Shown here: one piece after another, positions 1 to 12,779 of the stretch
Layout of the letters: each line of letters opens with the position of its first letter
Numbering within the stretch: the first letter of the stretch is position 1
NCBI GenBank assembly: GCA_002189035.1
Contig: NEEC01000010.1
Span: 2,914,001-2,978,000, forward strand
Direction of reading: 5' to 3'
Length of the DNA stretch: 64,000 nt
Source: Utricularia gibba
Taxonomy: Eukaryota; Streptophyta; Magnoliopsida; Lamiales; Lentibulariaceae
The notes under the pieces: model-generated
The model's input: only the letters and a program-made list of their open reading frames with translations
Databases searched by the model: none
What the model was told of the DNA's origin: nothing
Position numbers and translations under genes: made by a program

Positions 1-589
1 CACGAGTGCATGTTCTCAATCAAAGTTTGTGGGGCATTTGCTTCGGTTGAGTCGAGTTGGGAGGGAGATGGAGACGAAGGACCACACAAAGGAGAGGAGA
101 GTAGTTGATGCCTTTATGCTCCAAACAAACCAAAGGAAGCGATGCTCTTCTCCACCTCCTCTGCTACATTCCCACTTCACTTTTGCTTCTTTTCTCTTCA
201 TCTTCTTTACTTTTTTCGCCACCCCAGATGCGGATCATATGATCTGTCTCCATGACCTTCACCTTCCTTTTATAAATTTCCAAAAAAAATATTAAAAATA
301 CTTGCATAGTGGGCCGGGCTTTGAAATGGGTTTGGAAATAGTCATATTCCAGTTCTGGGCTTCAGGAGCCCAAAACGTTTTAAATTACGATTTTGCCACT
401 CACAACAAAAATTTAAAAAAAAAAGGAGCTGACTTTCGAGTGAGAGAAAATGGTCGCTGCAGCCGTTGGTGGTCTCACTTGGACTCCCGTGACTCGCTTT
501 CTTCTTCCCGAGTTTCTGGCTTCGAGATTCTTTGCGTCTTTTCGTCCCCGGAATACCGTCGCGGTGGAGGAGGAATAGCCACCAGAGTC
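1..589. other. Left flank and 5' region of the S9 hydrolase gene
   Basis: No gene is recognised. Short ORFs on both strands (about 16-295) have no familiar content. A site II-like TGGGCC occurs at 310-315, and an inverted repeat TGGGCT/AGCCCA spans 356-372. An ATG at 450 opens a short frame that reads like an organellar targeting peptide (starts MVAAAVGGLTW, rich in A, R, F and S) but stops after 42 codons. It may be the true N-terminus of the next gene, separated from it by a one-base deletion. Confidence 0.5.
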
Positions 590-3500
590 ATGTTCTCGTC
601 GTCTCCGCGAACTGTGTCGGAAGGAGGGAAGATTACAGCTCCCTACGGTTCATGGAAGTCGCCCATCACCGCGGATGTTGCGGCTGTTGCAGATAGGCGC
701 CTCGGGGGCTTTGCTTCTGACGCTTTAGGTCGCCTGTATATTGCTGAGCCTCGTCCTGCGGAATCTGGGTATTCATATATAATTATCTTGTCTGCAATCC
801 AAGTGGTGATGATGATACGGCTTGTTTCTGTTGGTTGGGTTGTTGTTTGCAGAACATTTCATTTTTCAGTTGTTTTGGATGCGATAGGCATGCACTTTTT
901 CTGAAACGATGTATGGGTAAGAGATATGCTTTTTATTTACTTGATTGAAACATGTGGATGAATCAGGAGAATGGCGCTTATTAGGCGAGATGAAAGTGAG
1001 AAGGATGGCCAGATTGACATTACGCCCAAGGATTTTGCTGTCAGGACAACGGCTCAGGAATACGGTGGTGGGGCATTTAGCATTTTTGGCGAATCAGTTG
1101 TATTCTCAAATTACAAGGACCAGAGACTATACAGGATCTGCACTTCATCTAGTGGTGTGTGTGTTTTTTTTTTTTTTTTTTTTGCTGTAGTATCGTGAAT
1201 CTTAAAGTCTTTTGGCCATTCGCTTTTTGTTTGAAATTTTTGAATTAGTTCATGACTTAGAGGTTGCAGTTATTCTTGTCGTATTATTTTTCTGTACTGC
1301 AAAGTTATCTATTACTGATAGCTGCAGGTTCAACTCCTAAGCCATTAACACCGGATTATGGTGGGCCAGTTGTGTCTTACGCTGATGGTGTCTTTGATGC
1401 TCGGTTTAACCGATACCTGACTGTCATGGAAGGTGGATTATCATTTCTAGTATCGGTGATAAAAATATTCCCGCATCCTCATTTTTCATTCACGTTTCCT
1501 CATTTCTTTTTAACAGATCGTCGTGGAGATGCTATTAATTCAATCACAACTATTGTTTCAATTGATCTTTCTAGCAACAATGTGGAAGGTGCATATTCAG
1601 CATGTGGAAGCTTTTCTCTTTATGTTGGTGGCTGCGTATGACTATACATTGCCAAGAATGGGAATTAACGAGTTATTAGTTGATTTATTATCACGTTTTT
1701 TTTCTTATCTAAAAAAATCAGAACCAAGAAAATTAGTTGAAGGCAATGATTTCTATGCTTTTCCCCGGGTTGATCCAAAGGGAGAACGAATAGCCTGGAT
1801 TGAATGGGGACATCCCAATATGCCATGGGACCGATCTGAACTTTGGGTTGGCTACATATCTGAGAAAGGGTATAATATAAGATCTTTTCATTATTTTAGT
1901 ACAAGAAGCTTTTTCTTCTCTCCAACTACTTAATTCCTAGCTTAGATATTTTTTTCCTAGGGAAAATTCATTCTGAATGATGTATGAGGATATGACTTCC
2001 TTGATTGATACTTGCTTAAATTTTTGTTGATTGTCTCTGCTAAAAAGTTTATGTTACTTTGAATTTGAATGGAAACGCTGGTCAGGTATACAAGCGAAAC
2101 TGTTTATCTGAATACTGCATTTCAGGGAGATTATTGATCGAGTTTGCGTTGCTGGCGGTGATCCTTTGATTATAGAATCACCAACTGAACCGAAATGGTC
2201 ATCTGAAGGTATTAGCACCATACTGTTGCTTCACCTAGTAAACTTACTGTGGTAGTTGCGTTTCTTGTGTGACCAAGTTGATAAGAAGGCCGACTTTTTG
2301 TGCAGCTCCTAAAATAGGCTTATTGAAGCTGTTCCATTTTATGTATTGCAGGAGAACTTTTCTTTATTACTGACAGAGACACTGGTTTTTGGAACATCTA
2401 TCGATGGGTAAAAATTGCTGTTGCGCGTTTTAACTATTTATCATTATCAAATTGTGATTACCTGGGTAAACAGTCATATTTGCAGCTGTTTTCCATAATA
2501 AGTCAATTTTTCTACAGCATGAAAACCCATAATTCGAAGATATTTGACTGCGACTCGTTCACATTACTTTTCTCAGGTTGAGTCCACAAATGAAATACTA
2601 CATGTTTATTCTCTAAATGCTGAGTTCACGAAACCTTTGTGGGTTTTTGGATTGAGCTCCTTTGATTTTGTTTCCGGTCGGATGAACTTAATTGCTTGCA
2701 GCTACAGGTTGGCTATGTTCATAATGATACCTACTGATATTAGATTCCATTTTTCTTAAAAGAAAGAATGATTTTTTTGGAGACATCTGCAGGTTGAATG
2801 GAAGATCTCATCTTGGAGTTCTTGATGTTTTAAAGAGTGAATTGTCCTTACTTGATGTTCCATTCACAGATATTGATAACATAGTAAGTATCATAGTAGC
2901 ATTTTCTTGATATCAAGAAAATATGGATCGTGCCAATGGTGCCCTATCTCTGCAGTCATGCGGGCTTGATTGTGTATTCATTGAAGGAGCATCCCCTGCT
3001 CATCCTTCAGCAATTGCTGAGGTGCTGCTTTTATCTTGTTTAACTGACACTGAAAAAAGACCACATGTGTGATTCTAGCTTCTGCATTTTGCGGTTGTAG
3101 GTAACCTTAGATGATGAGAATTCTAAAGTTGTCGACTTCAAGATAGTCTGGTCTTCCTCTTCTATTAATCCATCATTGGTTCCATATATAAGCTCACCCG
3201 AATTGATAGAGTTCCCTACAGAAGAGCCTGGGAAATGTGCATATGCATATTTTTACCCCCAACCAACCCTCAATTTCAAGCTAGTTCTGAAGAGAAGCCT
3301 CCATTGTTGCTGAAGAGCCATGGTACCCTTTTGCTTTTTAGGCTAAGAGGATTAAAGCCACGCTTAAAATTTTTGGTGAATAACTATATCTTAACTTTGT
3401 ATTGGCACACCCTGGCTTCGCAGCAACTGGGGGGATTTGCTTTTTGTCTAACATTAACCGCATTAAATACATCTGCATCTTATTGCTTAATTGTATCCGA

Positions 3501-4848
3501 AACAGGAGGCCCTACTGCAGAGTCTCGAGGCATTTTAAATCTTTCTGTCCAGTTCTGGACAAGTCGTGGTTGGGCTTTTGTGGATGTCAACTATGGTGGA
3601 AGTACTGGTATGATGGATTTTCAACCTTTTCTGGATTTCTTTGACTTGATAAAGCTGGCTGGAAACTCACGCCTTGAGTTAAATTCAGGCTATGGTCGGG
3701 AATATCGAAACAGGCTTCTTGGTAAATGGGGAGTCGTTGATGTGAATGACTGCTGCAGTTGTGCTAAGTTTCTGGTAGTAAGAAAATGTTGTCATTCATG
3801 TCCATTTCATGTCTAAATAGAATCCCCAAGCCCAGTATCATTTCAATTGTTAGGGTATTGGAGCAGCTAGTAGATTTTGAACTTTATCCCTTAAATCTCC
3901 GGCCGCAATATCCTTTAGATTTTCCCTCTAATCCTTCCAACTTCGAAGTCAGTGATATGATTCGCTTTGACAGGCCGGTAGTGGAAAAGTTGATGGTGAA
4001 AGATTATGCATTACTGGAGGTTCTGCTGGTGGATACACAACGTTGGCTGCACTTGCATTTCGAGACATCTTCAAAGCTGGGGCTTCCTTGTATGGGGTAT
4101 GTGTTTGATAATGATCATTTCAGATGAAAATTTCCTTTTTTTTCAGGACGTAAGGATCTTGATCACGAGGAAATCTACAGGTGGCTGATTTGCATTCACT
4201 GCGGGCGGACACTCACAAATTTGAATCCCGTTATATGGACAACCTTGTTGGTAGCACTCAATTCTGACACATTCATCAGTGGCATATTCCAGACTCAGTT
4301 CTTCCCCTTCCTGAACCATTATGATTTGAATCTGATTGATTGCAGGAGATGAGACTGCATACATTGAGAGATCACCAATAAACTTCGTGGATAAATTTTC
4401 CTGCCCCATAATTTTATTTCAAGGATTAGAAGACAAGGTAGTTCAGAAACCTGAACTAGTAATTTTCCATTCACGACAGAGACGTGTATTATCAACTTTT
4501 TTTCGTGTAATCTTTTCTGGAGGTTCTTGCATTCTGAAGAGAATGTTTCATCTGCAGATAGTCCTGCCAAATCAAGCACGAAAAATCTACAAAGCACTCA
4601 AGGAAAGAGGTCTGCCTGTTGCTCTTGTGGAGTACGAGGGAGAACAACATGGTTTTCGCAAGGTGGGTTAATGAGTTCAAGGGGATGATAGCTTCATCTC
4701 ATGGTCTCCTCTCATCATTCTATCTGTGCAGGCTGAGAATATAAAGTTCACCCTGGAACAGCAGATGGTGTTCTTTGCTCGTCTAGTAGGCGGGTTCGAA
4801 GTAGCTGATGACATCACTCCCATCAAAATAGATAATCTCGACGTGTGA
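590..4848 (+). CDS. S9 prolyl-oligopeptidase family serine hydrolase (acylaminoacyl-peptidase/dipeptidyl-peptidase-like), frameshifted
   Basis: The gene encodes an alpha/beta-hydrolase peptidase: a beta-propeller N-terminal part followed by a catalytic domain. Eighteen exons can be read: 590-768, 967-1154, 1328-1432, 1517-1588, 1722-1869, 2126-2208, 2352-2407, 2577-2707, 2793-2883, 2956-3021, 3101-3322, 3506-3607, 3689-3774, 3974-4096, 4181-4250, 4346-4437, 4558-4662 and 4732-4848. All introns are GT-AG. The nucleophile Ser is in GGSAGG (about residue 527), the Asp in GLEDK (about 604) and the His in EGEQHGFRK (about 636). The C-terminus closely resembles plant members annotated as prolyl oligopeptidase family. 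Exon 11 needs one extra base near 3256-3260 to pass from frame CAYAYFYP into frame [14 protein letters not shown]; with it the protein is about 678 aa. The start is uncertain: the in-frame ATG at 590 is used here, but a targeting peptide from the ATG at 450 may belong to it. Confidence 0.9.
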
Positions 4849-5815
4849 CGATCCAACTGCAGGTATACAATGAGAAGATCACGTTGTTGGAAATTGAGAA
4901 CTAGATGCATTTTCAAGGAGACATGAGGCATACTGTGAGAATAATAAAATGTCAGAGAACTCTCTACTTGCGACTTCCCTTCTCAAGAATCATTAAGATC
5001 ACCAGACTTGATCTCTTGTTCCAGAAACAGAGAAGCGATGGGGATTCCAAGTACTTCGTCTGGGTTTGGAAACAGCATTGCCAAAGTCTATAGACAGAAA
5101 CTCTTGTCCGCCATTGGCACCCCCCTCGGCTGTAACGTGGTATAATGATGACGTGTAGTTTGAGAGCATCTGTCCGGCCCCAATCCCCGGCTTCCTGGGT
5201 TTCGGACATCCAGGGGAGATGTCCAGACACGGACAAGCACAATTATAAATTTCAGAAACGAACTGACGAAGAAAGGATTGGTCTGTTTGTCGCCCCGCTC
5301 ACCCGCGGCGGACCCAGTCGGGCAAATCGGCAACAACAAAAGCATCAGAAGGAACCTGGAATGATGGGGACGTGTCATTTTGTTAGCCGATAGTGATTGC
5401 CCCTCGTTTCGATTCACCGGAGAAGAGTCTTGCATAAGCGAATCCCAGAAATCAACTAAAAAGGCGGATTCTTTACGCCAGATTTTTCACGCTTCTTTAT
5501 CGACTCACAGAATATACAAGTGAAGCGCATACCGTAGCTGTATTTCTGTATCTGAAGCTGGAGAGTAGGACCAAACAAAACGTTACCGGAATATCTCGTA
5601 TGTGCGTGGTTTTTCCCTCTGCCTGTCTCTTCCCATTTTGAGTTGTGAGTTCAGGTAGATACTTCCCGTTCTTGGCTTCAAGTGGTCAACGTATTGGGTG
5701 CTGAGTGATTTTTGTGGATTTGGGTTCTTATTTGCTGATTTCTTATGTTGGTGTTTGTGTCCAGTTTCTTGTAGTAATCTGTGGTTGTTGCTGATTAGTT
5801 AATGCAGGAGGTGCT
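4849..5815. other. Intergenic: 3' flank of the hydrolase and 5' region of the metallophosphoesterase gene
   Basis: No coding gene is seen. The right part looks like a transcribed leader. A plausible 5'UTR intron runs from the GT at 5655 to the AG at 5807, just before the ATG at 5816. ORFs of 60-115 codons on both strands show no recognisable protein. Confidence 0.4.
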
Positions 5816-8800
5816 ATGGGAACCAATATCCAGTCTGCTGGTCTTCTTGATGCTCTGAAAATGGAGAGCTTTCGCACTATTCTGACTCACAAGTATCCGT
5901 ATCCGCATGAGCATTCACGGCATGCTATTATTGCTGTTTTCATTGGATGCTTATTCTTCATCTCATCGGACAACATGAGTAATCTTATTCAGAAGTTAGA
6001 CAGCAATATTAAGTGGTGGTCGATGTATGCCTGTTTGCTTGGCTTCTTCTACTTTTTTTCCTCTCCATTTATCGGGAAAACAATCAAGCCGAGCTATTCC
6101 AACTTTAGTCGCTGGTGCGCCATCTTTTGTTTATTCTTAAAGTTGTTGTCAATTTTTCCACGTGCTAGAAAACAGACATTCATTATTTGAATAACTGTTA
6201 TCAGGTACATAGCTTGGATATTGCTGGCTGCATTGTATCATCTTCCGAGTTTTCAATCAATGGGGGTTGACTTGAGAATGAACCTATCCCTGTTTTTATC
6301 AATATATGTTTCATCAGTTGTGTTTCTTCTAGTCTTTCACATCTTATTCATCGGTCTATGGTACGTTGGCCTTGTTGCTCGTGTTGCTGGCAGGCGACCA
6401 GCTATTCTGACAATTCTTCAAAATTGTGCTGTAAGTCCTGAAAATGCGCCCCCCCCCTCCCTAAAAAAAGCTGACATCCTTGATTCTTATTGCCACCATC
6501 ATTTTGTGTAGGTTATAAGTATAGCATGTTGTGTATTTTATAGCCACTGTGGGAATCGTTCAAATATCAAAGACAGGACGCTGGAAAGAAAGTTCTCAGG
6601 ATGGTTCAGTCTTTTCAAAAAAGAAGAGAGAAATTCATGGCTTGCAAAATTTGTCCGCATGAACGAGTTTAAAGATCAAGTTTGTTCATCTTGGTTTGCT
6701 CCAGTTGGGTCAGCTCATGACTACCCTTTTTTATCCAAATGGGCCATTTACGGGGAAGTATGTATTCCGTATCCTGTTCGGATTATTATTATACTGCTGT
6801 GTCAAATGTGTGTGTTAAAGTATTCTGCATTGCATCTTTCAGCTTTCTTGCGGAGGTGGCAACTGTGCAGAATCTCCAGCTGAGATATCACCAATATATT
6901 CATTGTGGGCGACTTTTATTGGCCTGTATATTGCTAATTATGTTGTGAAAGATCAACTGGGTGAGTATTAACTAGATGCTTTATGGTCATCCTGAAATCA
7001 TATGATTCAGTGGGTACTTGTAAAATGAATATTCTTTTGCAGTATGGAAACTTTGTTTTGCGAAATTTATCGGCCTCCCCCAACTTTGTCCTGCTCTTTT
7101 TTTTTTCACAAGGATTCTGTGCTAATGGGCTCTACGCATTAACAGGTGGGCGCTTACTCACCCTATGTCTAGAAAAGAGTTTGAGGAGATGAAGGAAAAA
7201 CAAATGAAGCCCGAGTTTTTGGATATGGTGCCTTGGTATTCCGGGTAGCATTATCCTTCTCTTGACTCAGTATAGAAGCACATTTTCTTGATATCTTTCG
7301 AACTCGCTCATATCGTCTTCGTGATCAATTTTAGGACTTCAGCTGATTTATTCAAGACAGTTTTCGACTTACTGGTATCAGTAACTGTGTTTGTTGGTCG
7401 CTTTGACATGCGTATGATGCAGGTGACTTAACCTTATGCCTCTTTTGATGGGTTTTAATCATTCTTGGTGATAGCCAAGTCATTATAAAGTATCTGTGTA
7501 TGCCCATTGGTTTTGCGTAGTTGCTCATCTCCATGTGCATATCGTGTCTGTAGTTATATTCCATGACAAGACAGTTACCTATGGCTTCATATTTGTTATT
7601 ACTTTTTCTTAGGCGGCAATGAGCAAGGTGGATGATGCAACTAAGAGAGATGATCTTCTGTATGATCAGTTTTGTGAGCGAGATGAACTATGGTTTGACT
7701 TTATGGCTGACACTGGCGATGGTGGAAATTCTTCATATGCCGTGGCACGACTTCTTGCCCAGCCATCTATTCAGATACAAAATAATGATCCCTTGATGCG
7801 TGGTGACCTACTTCTCATTGGCGGTGATCTTGCGTAAGCTCTTTGACATCTTTTTTACCCAGAGAGTTTTATGGAATTGCTTATTTCGTGGTGATCTTTG
7901 TCTTGCTGTTTTGCAACTTTGAAATACAGCCACTATATCACTATGCTTGACTAGCTGGTGGCGCTTATTAGTTCAATTGGGTTTTTTCTTTACTCTCAGG
8001 TATCCTAATCCATCTGCTTTTACATATGAAAAGCGTCTTTTTCGTCCCTTTGAGTATGCTCTCCAGCCTCCTCTATGGTATAAAGATGAGCATGTTGCTG
8101 TTAATAAACCAGAATTGCCAACAGATGTGTTGACCCTAAAGCAGTATGATGGCCCTCAATGCTTTGCAATACCTGGAAATCATGGTAACTTTAATTATTT
8201 GGTTGCCTACTCTTCTTTGTTTAGCAATTCAGACTCGATTTTCTTTTCTGATATGCAGATTGGTTCGATGGTCTTCAGACTTTTATGCGGTATATTTGTC
8301 ACAAGAGCTGGCTTGGTGGATGGTTTATGCCCCAAAAGAAAAGTTATTTTGCCCTTCAGCTGCCGAAGGGGTGGTGGATATTTGGCCTTGACCTTGCTCT
8401 CCATGGTGACATTGATGCTTACCAATTCAAATTCTTCTCAGAATTGATAAAGGAAAAGGTAATACAATTCCCCACTCCATTACGTACTTGCTCATTGCTT
8501 GGTCACTGATTATCAATATATGAGCAGCCTTCTTTTTGTTTTCCCAGATTGGGGGGTATGATTCTGTGATCATCATGACCCATGAGCCTGCTTGGATTCT
8601 GGATTGGTACTGGGATAATGTGAGTGGGAAGAACATTTCTTACCTCATACAGGACCATTTGAAAGGGAGGTGTAAGCTTCGAATAGCCGGGGACCTGCAT
8701 CATTACATGCGGCATTCATATTCTCCATCTGACAATCCAGTGTCTGTGCAACATTTTCTCGTTAATGGGTGTGGTGGGGCATTTTTGCATCCAACACATG

Positions 8801-10284
8801 TTTTTTGTGGTTTCAATCGTGCATATGGAACAGCGTATGAATGCAAGGCTGCCTACCCCTCATTTGAGGACTCGAGCAGGGTATGCAAAAGAAACTCTCG
8901 TGTCAAGTTTTTTCCTTTTTTGATTGTGTTTGAGCCCCTCATTATTTCTTGATTCTGGTGCAGATTGCTCTGGGAAATATATTGGAGTTCAGGAAGAAAA
9001 ATTGGCAGTTCGATTTTATAGGCGGAATGATTTATTTTGCCTTGGCTTTCTCCATGTTTCCACAGGTAGTATATACGCAAGTGTCGTTTTGGAATTAACT
9101 GTAATTTAGCTCAAACCTGACTTCTAAATTTGCAACCTTTCGTCCAGTGCAAACTACAACATATTTTACTTGAAGATTCGTTTCCTGGTTTCATAAAGAG
9201 CTTTTTCAGCACAGTTTTGGATTCTTTTCTGTATGTGATTGGAAGCTCATGGGTCTCCTTGGCTGGTGCTCTTCTTCTGTTAGCTTTTGCTGTTGCTTTT
9301 GTTCCTTCAAAAGCATCTTTAAAGAAACGGGCAGTAATAGGAGTTCTCCATGTCACTGCACACCTTTCTGCTGCTCTCATTCTGTCATTGCTCCTCGAGT
9401 TGGGTATTGAAACTTGCATCAGGCATAAATTGTTGGCAACTTCAGGTGAATTTTCAACTCTCGTGCTAAACAACTTCCTTTCTCTGGATCTGATCATTCT
9501 GGTTTCAGGTTACCACACCTTGTATGAGTGGTATCGATCGGTGGAGAGCGAGCATTTCCCTGATCCCACTGGCCTACGTGCTCGAATCGAGCAGTGGACC
9601 CTCGGCATCTATCCTGCATGCATCAAGTATCTGATGTCTGCATTTGATGTTCCTGAGGTACAGGAGCTTCTCTGCTGCATAGTTACTCCAAACAAGACGA
9701 CTCCTTGAACTGATTCTGCCCATTTTCTCAGGTGATGGCCGTGAGCCGAACCAGCATCTGCAAAAACAGTATGGATTCACTCTCCCGTGGAATTGCTGTC
9801 ATGTACTACGCTTCTGTGTTTCTTTATTTCTGGGTGTTCTCCACCCCCGTCGTGTCCCTGATCTTCGGCAGCTACCTCTACATCTGCGTCAACTGGCTTC
9901 ACATCCACTTTGACGAAGCCTTTTCCTCCCTCCGCATTGCCAACTACAAGTCCTTCACTCGGTTCCACATAAACCGAAATGGTGATCTGAAAGTCTTCAC
10001 TCTCGCCGTCGACAAGGTAAGCGAAGGTAGACATCTACCTGCACTTGATGAATCCGGCGACTCCCTTATCGTTTTATGGTGTTTGCTTCACGAAGGTGCC
10101 GAAGAAATGGAAGCTGGATCCCAAATGGGAAGCTGAATCCAAGACCTCCCCCAGTCTCAGTAGCCACAAGAGGAAGTTCCCGAGCAAGTGGCGGGCGATC
10201 TTCTCCCACCACGACCCAATCAACACTGTGCGGATCGTTGATGAGTTTTCCATCCAAAGAGCAGTGAAGCCGGAGACTTCTTGA
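5816..10284 (+). CDS. Multi-pass membrane calcineurin-like metallophosphoesterase, frameshifted
   Basis: This is a large plant-conserved membrane protein of unknown physiological substrate with a calcineurin-type phosphoesterase domain. Fifteen exons: 5816-6114, 6205-6430, 6512-6757, 6843-6960, 7146-7244, 7335-7422, 7613-7833, 8000-8184, 8259-8458, 8548-8880, 8964-9065, 9148-9445, 9509-9657, 9732-10016 and 10096-10284. Several hydrophobic helices precede the enzyme domain. Metal and phosphate motifs follow in order: IGGDLAYPNPS, then GNH with D supplied across the exon 8/9 junction, then VIIMTHEPAW, then AGDLHHYMRHS in place of the usual GHxH. More helices follow (about 9148-9900), and the tail is basic. 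Exons 4 and 5 join only if one base is added near 6945 (frame NYVV into GWALTHP); the product is then about 1012 aa. The family and domain are clear; the substrate is not. Confidence 0.88.
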
Positions 10285-10599
10285 AGGTACCACGAATGTA
10301 CACGCCGCGCCGTCGCGATATGTAGTGGTTCAGCGAGCCACCGCAACATTTTTGGATGCCGTTTGGACTCGCCACACTGATCACTGATGCAACAGTAGCA
10401 ATACCATGTTTTGTACCGGAAGCGGCCGCCGTTCTGTTCTGATTCGAACGACGTTCGGCCGGTCGGTCGTCTTCTTCTCCGGTTGAAAATCATAAATCAT
10501 TTTATTTATGTATTCCTGTGGGAGGGGTAGTGGGGTCCAGAGTCCAGATTCCAGGGTCCGATAAAAGATTAGACATTTTTCTTCCAGCACTCCAACACA
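10285..10599. other. Short intergenic spacer upstream of TIC22
   Basis: About 315 bp holding the 3' flank of the metallophosphoesterase gene and the promoter/leader of TIC22. No further gene is seen. Confidence 0.4.
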
Positions 10600-12353
10600 A
10601 TGGAGGATTCATCTGGAAAACCTTCGCCGATACCGCCGTCACTGAACCCCTTGTTGTCCCTGTCGAGTTTCGTCAACAGGGTGGGGGCTAATATCGCCGC
10701 GAGGATCGACGGAACGAGGCGCTTCGCCGCCGCCGCTTTCCCGCCGATGTCCTTACCTTTTGCCTCCATTTCTCAGCGGCAAGGAGCCCAAGCGGAAGCT
10801 TCGCCTAATTCGGCTCATATTGCGAGAAGTCTCGCTGGAACCTCGGTTTACACCGTCAGCAACATGAACAATGAGTTCGTCTTGATATCCGACCCAGATG
10901 GCGTGAAGTCCATTGGATTGCTTTGTTTTCGGAAGGAAGACGCTGAAGCGTTTCTGGCCCAGGTGAAAATTCGCAACTTTTTTCTTGTTTCATGCGGAAG
11001 TAATGCAATTTCTGTGGGTTATACAGGCAAAAGAAGACGAACAGATACATTCTAAAGATTGTTTCTTGTACTGCGTTCTAAGTAATGGCATGTCGTTGCG
11101 TGTGATGCATTGTGCTTGTTTCGCTCGGTTGACGTATTTGCCAAATCAAGAATCTGCTTTGGTGTTGTTTTAGGCGCGTTTAAGAAAAGGACTGAAAGGA
11201 GGTGCAAAAGTGGTTCCAATATCTCTTGATCAGGTTAGCCATTTTGTTGGAGGTTTGATGATTTGTGTCACGATTTGCAGGCCATACTAATTCTTTTTGG
11301 CTCTGATCCTCTGTGCTTTGCAGGTGTATATGCTGAAAGTCGAAGGAATAGCATTCCGATTCTTACCAGATCCTGTTCAAATAAGACATGCTTTGGAGGT
11401 TCTGCATAATTTTAGTTCATTATACATTAAAACATGTAGAACTTGCCTTGTTTTTCCTGAAATTTTTAGAGGTACAAGGAATGCTTGAGGGTGCTAACTT
11501 GGCTTACTCCAGTATAAAAAAAACTTACCGGTCTCTGTGTCGAATATATTTTTGATTGTAGAGTTATTTCGAGTGCGTTTTCAACAAAACTGTTTCACAT
11601 CGTCCATATTCTTCTTCTTCAGTTAAGAGCATCAGACAGTTTTACTGGTTTTGATGGTGTTCCAGTTTTTCAGGTAAAACTTTTTTTTTTTTTTTTTTTG
11701 CATATGATCGTATGCAAAGTCTCTGGTTCAATAAACAATGCTCACCTTAAGAAAGTGCTTTTTGTATGCAGTCTGACCTTCTAGTCGTTAAAAAACAGAA
11801 CAGGCAGTATTGCCCGATATATTTCCAGAAGGTGCACTTGATTTTGGCCTTTTTGATGCTATATTGAAGTAAACTCCGGCTTGCTGAAAACCTATGTTTC
11901 CTCTTTGATAACACAGGAAGATTTAGAGAGAGCATTGTCAACAGGAACCAGGCGAAGAAGCATTTCTTCTCAGTTGGTGGTAATATAATCTTGCTTCTGC
12001 AAATATAAGCTGCAACCCTGTACTCAGAATGGAGTAATTGATTGCATTTCTGGAACGGGAATCCGTCTTCTTGTTCATGTTCTCACAGGTTGGAAGTCTT
12101 GAGGACGTTCTGAAGAAGATGGAGGTAATCTCAAAAGATGAACTCACATTCATTGTGGGGTGATCTAAAATGTGTCATTTTTTCGGAATCGAACCTTCCA
12201 ACTGATCAGATGTTCAGTTACCCACATCCATTTCATTGATTATTGCATGTTTCTGAACAGATAAGCGAAGAGAATTCAGGATGGAAAGACCTGATCTTCA
12301 TTCCACCAGGAAAGAGCCATTCTCAGCACATTCAGGAAATTTCTCGTGACTGA
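10600..12353 (+). CDS. TIC22: TIC22-like protein of the chloroplast import apparatus
   Basis: TIC22 is a soluble intermembrane-space component that helps preproteins pass from the TOC to the TIC translocon. Eight exons: 10600-10962, 11174-11233, 11324-11398, 11623-11673, 11772-11831, 11917-11979, 12089-12124 and 12261-12353. They sum to 801 nt, giving 266 aa with the frame intact. The first about 70 residues are rich in Ser, Arg and Ala and behave as a targeting region. The conserved core then carries LAGTSVYTVSN, EFVLISDPDG, IGLLCFRKEDAEAF, VYMLKVEGIAFRFLPDP and GSLEDVLKKME. The end FIPPGKSHSQHIQEI is typical of the family. The ATG is the first in frame. No anomalies were seen apart from T-runs in intron 4. 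The family call is secure; which TIC22 paralogue it is cannot be told. Confidence 0.95.
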
Positions 12354-12779
12354 TGCATCCAGATTTACTGTGAGCAGCAAAATCTTGATCCTCTTCTCTC
12401 TATTCTCATTGGAGCATTGGTTTTTGGCCACCCCGACTAAAGTATCGAGCATTTAGCGCCGGAGAAGACTAGGCTCTCCGGCGACTTGCTTTTTGATATG
12501 CTTTTTTTTTTCTTGACATGAAGACATCGCTATGGAAGGTGGTTGAGTGGATATGGAAAATAAAACGTAGCCTTTACACATTCCAAAGTGAACGAAGCAA
12601 CACATGACATTGACAGTATAACCTCAGAAGTTGGTTTTGTTCAACCAACCATCCTCTTTCTTGTGCAACTTTCAATAAGAATTGTTCAGCATGTGTCTTA
12701 CCAGAAGAAGAAGCAGGTTCAGCAACAAAAACGCCATCCCTGGAGCCAAGATTTGAATGAGAATGTTATCAGACAAACC
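12354..12779. other. Intergenic: TIC22 3' flank and GUX leader
   Basis: No separate gene is seen. The frame open from 12588 begins at GTG and runs into the GUX first exon, so it is taken as leader sequence rather than protein. Confidence 0.4.

Noticed and set aside
16-295. Overlapping ORFs on both strands at the left edge
   Set aside because: Short, low-complexity, non-ATG or weak starts, and no family resemblance.
8207-8715. Minus-strand ORFs antisense to the metallophosphoesterase exons
   Set aside because: Shadows of the conserved plus-strand coding exons with correct splice sites.
10066-10493. Minus-strand ORF of about 139 codons over the 3' end of the metallophosphoesterase gene
   Set aside because: Covers a conserved exon on the other strand; no recognisable protein.
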